A stretch of DNA of 51,618 nucleotides, from positions 1 through 51,618 of the forward strand of contig JABCPU010000457.1 in assembly GCA_016800925.1 (NCBI GenBank), read 5' to 3'. This document shows, piece by piece, positions 20,981 through 32,300 of the stretch. Origin of the DNA: Suillus spraguei. Taxonomy: Eukaryota; Basidiomycota; Agaricomycetes; Boletales; Suillaceae. The notes beneath the pieces were generated by a model that made no database searches, was not told where the DNA came from, and saw nothing but the letters and a program-made list of their open reading frames with translations. The stretch's first letter is position 1; each line of letters opens with the position of its first letter. Made by a program: the position numbers and the translations under genes.

Positions 20981-23900
20981 ATGGCGTCTTTAGCCTATCC
21001 AGAACGTATGTTTCTCATTGTCGACATATGCACGTCGTTCTCATCATGCTGGATGCAGACTTCTTGAGGCAAGGGAATCTCTGGACGTGTTTACACTGTC
21101 CAACTGGCTGTTTCGAGCAAGACACCCACCACGCTATACGCCATGAGAATACTCACAAGCACAGGACAGAAATGACTCACTACACTGATGAACTCTGTGC
21201 TGCTCAAACTGCTGCTCTCAACGAACCTCACCTTCAGACAAATCCACTTCTCGATGCTATTTTTATTGCTTCTGGGCTACCGCTGAATGTGCCTCATCCT
21301 GCTCCTCTACCTCGCCACCAACAGCCTCTAGGCCAAGATCCCCGGCAGCAGTCACCTCCTGGGTCATTCAATGATGAACTGGATGGTGGTATAGATATGG
21401 AGGTGGATTTTGGGGAACTTAATCCTCCACCTCCTTCCATGGAAGACATGCATGCGCGCGTTGTTTCCAGTGTGAGCGTATCGCTCTGTCATATGGTCGA
21501 CCATGGTTTCAACCCATCAGCGGTGGACTCGGATAATGGAGAGGGAGATGTTCCAGAAGATGAGGACGAGTTCGTTGTGAATGTGAATGCAGAGGGTATG
21601 TGTTGCCATTTTATAACAACTTTCTCTCACTATCATGTAGTCTCTCGTTGTGGGCATAATCAGACCCAGGATGCGCATGAGAATGCATGGTATCCATGGA
21701 AAAATCACCTAGTTCGCATTTCCTTTAGTCTTGTATTTCCTCTCTAATGTTAGATCAGTCATGTACACTCGATATCATATCAAATTTGCCTCGAGGTGTC
21801 TTCTCCCAAGACGAACTCGAGGTGATATTATGGCAATTAAAACAACATGGTGTTCACGCAGTACCATCTATTCATCAGATAAAGAGTGTTGGGCGTGCCA
21901 TAGATGGTCTATGTGGAGTCGAGATCAATCGCTACATTGGCTGTCTGGGTCACACATACTATATGATTTCACTAGAGTTCATCATGAAGATGGTGGTCAT
22001 TTCTCTGTCCTTGAATGTGCTAGTAACTAATGACATATGTAGGCCTTTGCGAACCCCCTTGTACGGTCAGTCCTCGAGGTTTACCCTGAAGATAGCGGCC
22101 CAAAACTTGAGGAAATTCGTCAAGCACGCTGCTGGTTAGAGGAGCATGACGCCTGACTACTCACACCAATGTACCGTGTTGAGGGCCGTATAGCACGAGA
22201 TTTCTACACAGATGAACCGACACTCCTTAAGAATGGCATGCTATGCATGCCGTTCAGGTTTTTCAAAAATAATGGTCAAGTTTGGTTTCATGCATGGCCA
22301 CTCATTCCATGGCATTCTCCCAGTGAGGGACTTAGCTGGCTCATTGACCAACGTGATGAACTATCTCTCTCAACCGATGACTTATCAATGACATTTCCGG
22401 AGCTTGAGTATGTACCTCTTGGACATGGTCGACCAACACTTCAGTCAACGTTTTGTAAGTATGGTTCATGTTTTTGTAATTACACTACTTAACAAAGGTC
22501 AGATTGTTGCGATCCTACTGGCTGTATTAAGCTATGGGTAGAACCAATGACGAACCCATGGTGACTGAAGGCCAATGGCCATCGTGTTGTTGCATATCCT
22601 GTACTACTCTACTGCGACGACACTTCAGGTAACCGATCCAAAAAATGGAATGAACACAACACATTCCTTATGAATGCTGCTGGACTTCCACGAGAACACA
22701 TGCAGCGGGAGTACAATCTTAGTTTTATATGTACATCAAATATAGCACCTCCGCTAGAAATGCTCGAAGGAATTGTTGAGCAACTCGAGTGAGCGGAGCC
22801 TGCTCCCATGACAAAAATCAAAACTGACATAACTGTGATAGATCGTGTCAAGAAACAGGTATTTGGGCCTATGACTGCAGCTACCACGACATCATACTTG
22901 TAATCATCTCAGTCCTTGCATTGCTTGGTGACAATCCGATGCAAAGTGAATTTGCTTGCCATGCAGGTCTAATGTCGAAGTTTTTTTGCCGTTGTTGCTG
23001 GGTAAAAGGGAAAGATGTTGCCGACATGCTCGAGGTTGGTGGTGTTAAGAAGGAGACTGTTCAGGGAATGGTCAGTCGTATTACAAGATTCATGAAGGTT
23101 GGTACTTGAGATATTGTAGCTTCGTGGCATGGTCTCAAATGTTGTAGGTTGGTGCCGCACAAACCACAGCAGAAACTCAGAGCATCTCACGTCAGATGCT
23201 TGAAAATGCATCAACTCTTGCACGCCAAAAGGAAAATGTAGATCTTCAGACATCTACTGGTGTCAAGGACACAATACTCCGCTTTTTCCTTGACAAATTA
23301 GAGAAGGCAAGGAAATCACTCAGTGGGCATGCAGCACGACAGGCAACTCGAGAGGCTTATTCAAGGTTACCAGCAAATACCTTTAGCCCAGTGTGGCGAA
23401 TTAGAGGTATATCATTGATCATATGTTCACGATATTGGACTTGCACTCACTTTGTTCTTGAAAGGTCTGAATCCGCATTCTGATACGCCAATTGAAATTT
23501 TACATGTGGTTCTCCTGGGTTTCCTCAAATACTTCTGGCGAGATGCAGTTGAATGCCTCTCTGCTGTCAACAAAGCTACTGTTGAAGCTCGTTTGTCAAG
23601 TCTTGATGTTTCTGGCCTTGGGCCCAATGTAGCAAAACCCCGTGGTCATACACTTGTTCATTATGCTGGGTCGCTTGTTGGTCGTGATTTTCGTTTGATA
23701 AGTCAAGTTGCTGTATTTGTACTGTATGATATGCTTGAAACCAAGATCCTCGATGCATGGGCTGCGCTATGTGTTCTTGTCCCACTTCTTTGGATGCCAA
23801 CAATTGATAATCTCGATAATTATATGGTGCGCCAAGTACTCAATCTCATGACGCTGGTTTCAACATGATTTCAGGTTGAACTCGATGTGGCAATCAAAAG

Positions 23901-25016
23901 ATTCATGGACTGTACTGCTCGCTGGACACCACGATGGTTCAACAAGCCAAAATTTCACCTCATCTTGCATGTTGTTGACCACATACGGAGATTTGGCCCT
24001 GCAATCACATTTGCCACGGAAGTCCATGAGTCGTACAACAGTATCATTCGTGGCTGGTCCATCAATTCAAATCGGATGGCACCTTCACGTGATATTGCAC
24101 GACGTGCTGCTGGCTTACTCCGCTTGCGGCACCTACTCAGTGGTGGATACTTCGAGGTTGAGACAGACAAATCAGATGGCACAACACAAACAGAATTGAT
24201 TCAAGCAGGAGTGAATCCTCGAATCTATGGTGAACAGCCATCAATCATCACTCGTAAACTTGGTTTTCCTCTTTCTGAGTCATTTTCTCATCTAGGTATG
24301 TAAGTAGGATTATTCGAGACCGTTTGCCTTATCCTTTCTACAGGATTTGCCAAAAGGGCAAAAATGCGCCCTCTCATTTGGAACCAGACTTTGTCATCGA
24401 CATACTGTGTTTCCCCAGGTATCGCAGATCACACAATATTAATACAGTGTCGGGAAGTCATTGTTTCCAACGGTGATCCTGTTGCACTTGATTTGTTCAC
24501 AGTATTCCATGTTCAAGACCACTTTTTAATTGGGAGGGTGGCTGAAATTTTGACGAGGGAACAGGATTTCGAGGGGAAAGCAGACTGGGTTTTACTTCAA
24601 TGCTATGATACTGGTCCCCTCATCCAGCCATACTTGATGCCTTCACTCTTGAAAACCGAGAGGTATCACTTGGTCACTCCTGAGGTAAATGATGTTCTAC
24701 TTTCATATACAGTCTATTGAACTTCACCACGGCAACTTAGCAAATTGACTGTAGTGTCAATGTACAACACAACTGCGCAGCCAATCATTGCGACCTCTCT
24801 TCAACACAACCAGTGTTTCTCGAAAGGGAGCGTCAAGTGGAGGACACGCAGGCAGTGAGACATCGTGATGTTCACACAGAGGATCTGATTCTGAATGTGG
24901 CGAAGATGCGAGATGCGAAATTCATTTTGAAATTTAGAGAAGCTGCCCCCCTACTTGATACTGATTCACTTGTCAACATTGTTTGCGAATCTGAACTAGC
25001 AGCAGGCATACATTAG
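20981..25016 (+). pseudogene. Transposase-like protein of transposon B (NPMQSEFACH family), decayed
   Basis: The start MASLAYPE is spliced (intron 21006-21058) to HFLRQGNLWTCLHCPTGC and a HAIRHENTHKH stretch, a zinc-finger-like N-terminus. Next come an acidic linker, CTLDIISNLPRGVFSQDE (21760), LLTPMYRVEGRIARDFYTDE (22160), and LPREHMQREYNLSFICTSNI then APPLEMLEGIVEQLE (22690). These are followed by LALLGDNPMQSEFACH with FCRCCWVKGKD (22920-23010), NPHSDTPIEILHVVLLG (23470), RHTEVHE-like TEVHESYNSIIRGWS with NSNRMAPSRDIARRA (24020-24090), and a Cys/His-containing tail near 24760. I know the pattern from many Agaricomycete genomes and take it as a CACTA/Plavaka-related transposase, but the catalytic residues are not mapped. 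Two premature TGA codons (about 22154 and 22573) make it a relic. Confidence 0.75.
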
Positions 25017-25604
25017 GGACATTTTTCATTTACCAGTAGGATTTTTGTTTTGTTGATATAGTACTGCGGTCCAATTTTTTGATTTTGAGCGTGTGCCACT
25101 GCCATAGTTTGAACTTAGCGAAATAATCACTGTGACTTGTCATCTGCAACCACACTCCCAACACTTCCACACTCCTTCCATCCAATGAACATCAGCAGAC
25201 TTATGACGCCTGCAGGCACTCACTCTGAACCAACTTCACAAGTTCCAAGTCGCAGTCCATGCCCAGCACAACAATATTTCCCCAACGATGACAGGCAGCG
25301 CTCAAACGGTGATCATTACTATGTACCTTCAAGTGATACGTCCAATTCTGCACATACTAGTGCCTTTCAGCAGACCAGTAGGAATTTTAATGGGGCTTCT
25401 ATCCATTCAGGTCCTACCATTGCCAGAAATCGTGGCAATATCAACATTAATTTCAATGCCAATCATCAATTGACCACAGTGTCCGACTCTTGATCTCAGG
25501 CTCCATACCACAATCACAGTGGCTATAATTCCCCTCATTCAGCTGCACCAGTTCCATTCTCTGCAGGGCAGAAGCGCACACGTTCATCATACAACGACGA
25601 ACAT

Positions 25605-25870
25605 CAGGAAATTCACACATTCCTTGACGTGCCCTTATGCGGACTTATTTACACTTAACTGCCTTGGTGAAATTGAATCTACTTGTCCAAAATTTCAATG
25701 TGAATGAATTCAGAAAAAAAAAGTTGAGATATATTAATATACATGTTTTATTGTATTTCGCACTCAAAAATATAAGATATGCCAGGTGAATGATGTGAGA
25801 GAGAGCAAACAAGTTTTGAGATAAGTGAGTTAAGCTGATTAAGCATGTTAAGGAATGTGTGAATTTCCTG
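25605..25870. mobile_element. MITE, 266 bp, inserted in an exon
   Basis: The left end CAGGAAATTCACACATTCCT and the right end are reverse complements over about 30 bp with few mismatches, followed by weaker internal inverted similarity. The flanking AT occurs on both sides (25603-25604 and 25871-25872). Removing the element and one AT restores the frame (SSYNDEH joined to EYSDDELDK). It has no coding capacity and is AT-rich. Confidence 0.85.
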
Positions 25871-27091
25871 ATGAATACAGTGACGATGAATTGGATAAAT
25901 CTTTGACCTCCCAACTACCTCAGTCAGGTGCAACTCCAAGTCGGCAGTTTCCTGCCACTGCAGTGCCACCAGCTGGATCTATTCAAGTCGGTCCAGAAGT
26001 TATTGCTGCCATCACACAGATGTATAGCCTCAATAGTGAGAGGTCACGCAGTTTGCAGTCTTATGCTTTAGTGAGTAACTTTATGCAATTGAATGCATGC
26101 ATACTGACAGTGTACACGATGTCAGGCTGCTGGAGATATGCCGCTGCCTGCAAAGATGACATCCCTTATGTCCTTTGCCGCCCTGAACATGTGCTTACAA
26201 CTTGTAGAAGAAACGGCTACAAAAGTGTCTACATTCTCTTCCGAGTTGGCAGTTCTCCGGGGTCTTGTCAAAACTTCGTGGGTGGTTGATGATACCTTGA
26301 AGGTCAGTTTGCTATGATGTTCTGAACTGATACTTAATGTCTTTCCAAAGGCCCAATTTGCAGATATGGCAAAGCGGGCACTCATCAAGGAAGACCGAAC
26401 AAACTTCGTCAACATGTACCAAGAAATTCTGGTACAAATTTTATCAAGTTTGCTATCACTTGTATTGACATCGTTGTACACCGTCAGCAGGATGTTGAGC
26501 GACGTTCAGATGAGCTGAAGATTACCGAACAAATCAAAGCCAAGGCCCATAAAGCAGCTATTCTTCGTGCGATTCGCAACGCATGCAACAATGTCCGTAA
26601 CAATGCAAGGAAATTCGTAAGATTATTTCTGCCATATTTATTTGCTATCTAGTTATGCGTGACTTGCCAGATTCTCGTATCAGTGCAGGATGGTCCCTTG
26701 TGCCTGACTCTTGAGGATTTCGCAGTCTCATGGCTCACTCGCTTCAACCCTGCCGCTGTCACAATACCACTGTCAGTTACACTGCTGGCACAAGTGGTAC
26801 AAATTGTAAGTTTTGCAGTGTCTCAGTTTTCGAGTGTGGTACAATTTTCTCCATTTACAGCGCGACTTTGCCATGCACAATCTCGAGCTGCTTGACTTGG
26901 ATGGAAATGACGATGATGAGAATGACGAAGGCATGACACCAGCTCCTACAACACGCCGTGGTGGAAAGAAGGCCAAGGTTGACATGCCAGAACCCAAGTT
27001 TTGGAAGCGGTTCGAAACCCACCTTCGTTCTCAGAGAGATTCTTTTGCGCAGGACAAGGATGGCTATCAGTGGTGAGCTTTATTCATAGTT

Positions 27092-28612
27092 TGTCATATA
27101 CCGTACATTCAGGTCTGATCCAGGGACATCTGGACACCCAATCAACATCCATCCATATCTAATCCATATCCATATCCGACTCAGTCCATCCATCCGATCT
27201 GATCCACTCATCCGATCCATGTCCATATCCGATCCGTGTCCATATCCGATCCATGTTCATATCCGATCCATGTCCATATCCGATCCATGTCCATATCCGA
27301 TCCGTGTCCATATCCGATCCATGCTCATATCCGAAACTATTCCCGCGCACCTGCGCGTTACTCCTTTTAGGTTAATACCTGTGTCCGGCTTTCGGTTATC
27401 TCTGCACCTCTGGCTTTCGGTTATCTTGACTTCCGTCTTGATAAGATATTTCGTACAAGTCTTATTTCCGAGTTCATAGCCTTGTGTTCCGCAATGCCTC
27501 AAACATAGCCTCGGACTATCCTTGCTTGCCTTCCGGCATGCTACCTACAGTATATAAACTTGTAGTACAACTCCTGCAGACCTTAGTCTGATTCATTGTT
27601 CCTACTTCTGTATATTCCTTTGATTACTCTGTATCCTGTTATCATGTCTATATAACTCCGTCTCCGTTCTTGCACTTGGGCTCCGGCCCTTGTAAGCTTC
27701 CAACTCAGGCCTATGGGATTACTCCCTAGGCCGGAGCTTTGATCCTATGTTCTATAATCTGTTCGGACTTCGTCCATCTCTGTCTATCATCTGTTTCACC
27801 TCCGACTCTACCTTTGGTAGTCTTATACTGTCTGTTTCTATTCCGGACCTTGTCCGGAGTAGTCTATACTATCTCTACACCATATCTGGACCTACTCCTC
27901 TCTAGTAGCCAACACTTCCTCTAAGATCCACAGAGCTATGCTCATCCGATCGTCCGATCATCCGCTCCTCCGCTCCTCCGCTCCTCCGCTCCTCCGCTCC
28001 TCCGCTCCTCCGCTCCTCCGCTCCTCCGCTCCTCCGCTCCTCCGCTCCTCCGCTCCTCCGCTCCTCCGCTCCTCCGATCATCCGCTCCTCCGCTCCTCCG
28101 CTCCTCCGCTCCTCCGATCATCCGCTCCTCCGCTCCTCCACTCCTCCGCTCCTCCGCTCCTCCGAGCTCCAGACCTTCGGACTCCTAGTCCTTCGGATCC
28201 ATCCTATCCTATCCTCTGACATCTATGGATCATCTTTCCCTCTGAAGCTCTGCTCCTATCCTGCCCTGGACTTTGTCCAGCGGTCCATCCTTCATCCGTT
28301 CTACTTGGAACTTGTTCCAGTAGTGTTACCATTACTCCCTACCTTCCGGAAATAGTTCCGGCGCATTCCCGCGCTCATCCGGAAGTCCATCGGAGCTCTG
28401 TCGAGCTATCCTGCCTTAGAGTTCGTCCGGACCCTCCATCCGGACTCCACCAGAACTCTCCCTTGGACTTCATCCGAAATTAAGGGCACATGCTCGGGTA
28501 AGGGGCACAGCGTACGAGCTGAGGCCAAGCCCCTTTGACTTACAACCCTCCGGTACAACCCCATGTAAGACCAGGACTTCTTGCTAATCTCCGGTTTTGC
28601 ATGGTCGTAACA
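27092..28612 (+). mobile_element. Solo LTR (family L1, copy 2), 1521 bp, inside an intron
   Basis: It begins TGTCATATACC, ends GGTCGTAACA, and has a perfect 5-bp duplication TAGTT at 27087-27091 and 28613-28617. It carries a TATATAAAC box at about 27552 and a (CTCCTCCGC)n minisatellite at about 27960-28160. It is the inverted counterpart of copy 1 at 2669-4249. It lies wholly in the last intron (27073-28651) of the companion gene; without it the intron would be 53 bp. Confidence 0.93.
27960..28165. repeat. (CTCCTCCGC)n minisatellite in the solo LTR
   Basis: About twenty tandem 9-bp units, some changed to gatcatccg. At the matching place copy 1 has 9-to-12-bp units of gagcagatgagc type (about 3120-3270), so the array has turned over since the two LTRs diverged. 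The open frame through it (RSSAPPLL repeats) is not taken as a gene. Confidence 0.9.
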
Positions 28613-28832
28613 TAGTTGATGAGTTGATTGTCTCACTGGCGTCTTTCTTAGTTATATTGGAGGATTAATCACCAAGGATCACGCACGATTTGGCAAGCCT
28701 AAAACCACTGCCCTGCAAGGTGACAACATCCCAGGATCTTCGACAAACCCCCGTGCACCCGGGCTAATGACTGCCGACCACGACCTTAACAATATGCTGG
28801 TAACAATGTTTGATCATTCAGTGCGCCGCTAG

Positions 28833-29323
28833 TATTTCCCTCTCTTTCTCATCCACAAGCACCATTTTACATACAATCATTGGACACTCACTCGCATTAT
28901 CGTTGGACTCCCCTCATTTCGCAATGCATTGGACTTATCACCATCATTCTCACTCGTCATTCTCACTTGACTACTCCTTTTATTTAATGGTCTTCTGTCT
29001 CTATATTTCCCTAGTAGCTCGTATCTTACCGGAGAATGACAGCTAATGTTTGTTTCGTGAAATCTGTTGCCTGTCGTCAGAATGCCATTGCAAAGCTTTG
29101 TACTCGCCCATGAAAAGTCTATTGCATCCCTTCTTGGTTTTCCATGCTCGACGCTAACGGTCCATCATGGATTCCTTTTTGCAGTCCACCAATAGGCTCA
29201 CCGTAGGATTTCCATGCGTCGACTCATATGTCACCCAACGTCATCACCATTAGTCAGACCACGGTAACATTTTCTGCAGTGTAAATGATGTTGCACCTTC
29301 CAACTAATTCTCATCCATTCACA
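28833..29323. other. Intergenic, 5' flank of the STAND gene
   Basis: Pyrimidine-rich first (28840-29000), then mixed sequence. It must hold the promoter of the NACHT gene and perhaps the right end of transposon B. No clear TATA box, inverted repeat or RNA gene was seen. Confidence 0.4.
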
Positions 29324-32300
29324 ATGAGAAAAGGCAAATCATCGACCCAGAGGGATTCTACTCAAGAAACTGGCGAAGCTAGTGGAAGCTCAGTACGTGG
29401 CTCATGAGGATCACGCAATTCACTTCACTCCAAATACTGACATTGATGCATCCTTCGTCTAGCACCGACCCCGTGGCAAAGTCGGTCGGTTTCTGCAGAA
29501 GGTTAGAGAAGGTGCGAAGAAGTTAAAGATCTCGGTGAGTTCATAAGCATGCATAGCGACAGTCCTGGAATACGACTAACCTTGGGATAAGCGCTCGAAG
29601 GATTCCATCAACCGCAACCCTGTTCCCCCGAATGAAGGTGCTTCATCAATCCCGAATCTCGAGGTACGTAGGTTCTCACTAGTCTCTGCGCTCTCTCTAA
29701 ATTATGGTGGTTAGGCACCGTCTGGTGTGGAGGCCGATACCAAATCGGCACTTCAGGAAGCTCAAGAGGCTGCAAGTGGCATGCATCCGCTTTCTGGACC
29801 TACAATAGCCGTGGATTCTGAGGCTCAAGGCGCACAAGAGGATATTGTTGACAGTTTCCAGGATACATATCTCAATCCCCTCAGGATATTCGACGTTGTT
29901 ATTGAGCAACTCGCGGATGTATGGACCTTCCTCTCAATCTGAAGTGAACTAATCTCGTTTCACAGGTGGATCCATATGCAAAGATGGCACTGGGCGTCTT
30001 ATCTCGTTCAGCCAAAGTATGTTTTCCTTTTCTCTCTCCCGATCTCCTACTATTACTCAACCATCATTCGTGCAGATTATTCTAGCTCAAGCGGATCGCG
30101 ACAAAGCAGTACTCGAACTTCTCAAGAAGATATGTGAAGTTTACGACTTCATTACACAAGACGAGATGCTTCACCGAATCTCGTCGATGAGCGCAATCCT
30201 TGGACAGATTTCTCAGCAGACCCACGAATGTGCCAATTTCATCAAAAATTATTCGGAGATCAAGAAGTCTTGTAAGTCTTAACAAACTTTGCGTTTTCAG
30301 CCGTCTCAAGTTTCTACTATCATCACAGGGAGCAGACTTAGAAAGAACGTTGTCCGTGAAACGGATGATACAATCCGAAAGTACAATGACGTGTTCGATA
30401 GGCTCATGCAAAACTTTCGAGACCAAGTTGCTCGCGACGTTGCCATACGCATCCACGACATAGCTATACACGTCCATGATATGGGTAAGGGTTCGGACGT
30501 CCTTATGACTTGACATATATTCATACCTTTTTAGAAGAAATATGGGGCCTCGACGGTATGAGTTATGCAGACGGCGCAGGACTAGATACCAGAAAAGAAT
30601 GCCTCCAAGGGACCCGCACGGAAATTCTTTCCCAGATCACGGACTGGATCAGCAGCACTGGGGACAACGTCCCACGCGTACTGTGGCTATCTGGCCCTGC
30701 AGGCAAAGGCAAATCGGCCATCGCCCACACCATCGCTAAGTGGTTCGCAGACGTGGGAGGGGTTGGTTCGTGTTACTGTTTTGACCGGCAGCGAGAAGCA
30801 GACCGCCGTCATGAAAAGATCTTTTCCACGATTGCGCGCGACCTGGCTGACTGTGATCCGGAGATCAGGCGGGCATTAGCAAATGCAGTGCAAGCCTCGA
30901 GTTTTCTCAAGAACACGGCGGATATCGTCCAGCAGTGGCAGAAGATTTTTGTCGAACCACTTTGGAATTCATCTGGGTCGAGTGAGGAACTCATTGTGAT
31001 CGTGATCGATGCACTGGACGAGAGCGGTGGAGTACAGACACGAAGAGACCTCCTACGTATTCTAGCTGGCAAACATCCAAACCCCGCCGTTCCCAAGATC
31101 ACAGACCTCCCAGGCAATTTCCGCTTCATTGTTACCTCTCGCCCGCTTGATGACATCACAAATGAGTTTCATGGTGTTCAGCATATTCGACAGATATCGA
31201 TGGACGATATTCCACCAGCATTGGTAGAGCGCGACATCCATATCTACGTATCCAAGGAGTTGGAAGAGTTAGATTTTCAAGACATAGAACTTGGAGTCCT
31301 CGCTTAGAAGGCTGATGGACTATTTGAGTGGGCGCGTCTCGCCTGCGGATATATCAAAAGGTCCCATGCTGGGCTATCCCGAATAGATTGCTACAATGCT
31401 GTAGTGTCGCGCGATCCCGCCGAGAGAAGAATGCTGTTGCACGACATGTATGAACTCATTTTAACAGATATCATACCCAAGGGTACTTCATCGCAGAAAC
31501 TGCGTTCGACTGCGTTAGCGAGATTTCGCTCAGTGATGGGACAAATACTAGGCACAGTTGAACCACTTCCTTTAGCTTCCCTAAATGCCATGAGACGCCA
31601 TTTTCCGATGCGCGAGGACAATTTCGACGTGGAGCTTGTGGTCAAAAGCATGGGCTCCCTCCTCAGCGGCACCACCAACCCAGATTCTCCAATTCGACCC
31701 CTTCACTCATCCTTCTGCGATTTCTTAACGGACGAACGATCTAGTGGTGAATTTTTCATCGACCTGTCGAGGGCGCAGCACGACCTTGCATTCGCATCAC
31801 TGCGAGTGATGGAAGATGGTCTTCGCTTCAATATCTGTGATTTAAAGTCATCATACCTACCTAATAGTGACGATCCTGGGCTGCAAGAACGAGTCCACGA
31901 ATATATTCCCCCACATCTGTCATATTCATCTCGATTTTGGATCTCGCACGCGCGAAACACAGTCTTTGACATAGAGCTGGCGCAAGAAGTGAAATTATTC
32001 TTCGACCATGAACGGTTGTTTTTTTGGCTTGAGTTACTCGCCCTGATCAACGCACTCAGCAGTGCAGTTGTTACCCTTCCGTCCATTGCCCAGTGGCTGA
32101 AGGTGAGTACACTGCTACTAAGCACCAGATAAAGTGTTGATGCGCAACCGCAGGGCCATCCCGAATTCAAAGATGTGTCATCGAACGCAATGGACGTACA
32201 AAGGTTCATTCAGGTCTTCGGTGGCATGATTTTACACAGCACACCGCATCTGTACGTATCAGCACTCCCATTCTCGCCTTTCAACTCTTCGCTATCGAGA

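Larger units (their letters stand above)
25185..28832 (+). pseudogene. Companion gene of transposon B, seven exons, with a MITE and a solo LTR inserted
   Basis: Exons run 25185-26070 (containing the MITE), 26126-26302, 26351-26430, 26491-26616, 26671-26805, 26861-27072 and 28652-28832. The N-terminus is Pro/Ser/Asn-rich with one in-frame TGA (VSDS-stop-SQAPYHN, about 25492). The middle is helical (ALNMCLQLVEETATKVSTF; KAHKAAILRAIRNACNNVRN) and suggests a coiled coil. The C-terminal part has an acidic DLDGNDDDENDEG patch, a basic RRGGKKAKV patch, then FWKRFETHLRSQRDSF, ending LVTMFDHSVRR. I recognise no known domain. It follows the transposase by about 170 bp in the same direction, so an accessory role in the same transposon is likely. 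Confidence 0.6.

Noticed and set aside
22786..22796. In-frame TGA after IVEQLE in the transposase-like gene
   Set aside because: The GTGAGC there is a good splice donor, and splicing to the AG before ATCGTGTC restores the family reading (GIWAYDC), so it is not a nonsense mutation.
20981..25016. Assignment of transposon B to the KDZ (Kyakuja/Dileera/Zisupton) group
   Set aside because: I do not see the YDIACQ-type signature expected there; the motifs fit a CACTA/Plavaka-like family better.
27938..28219. 93-codon ORF of LLRSSAPP repeats
   Set aside because: Product of the 9-bp CTCCTCCGC array in the LTR.
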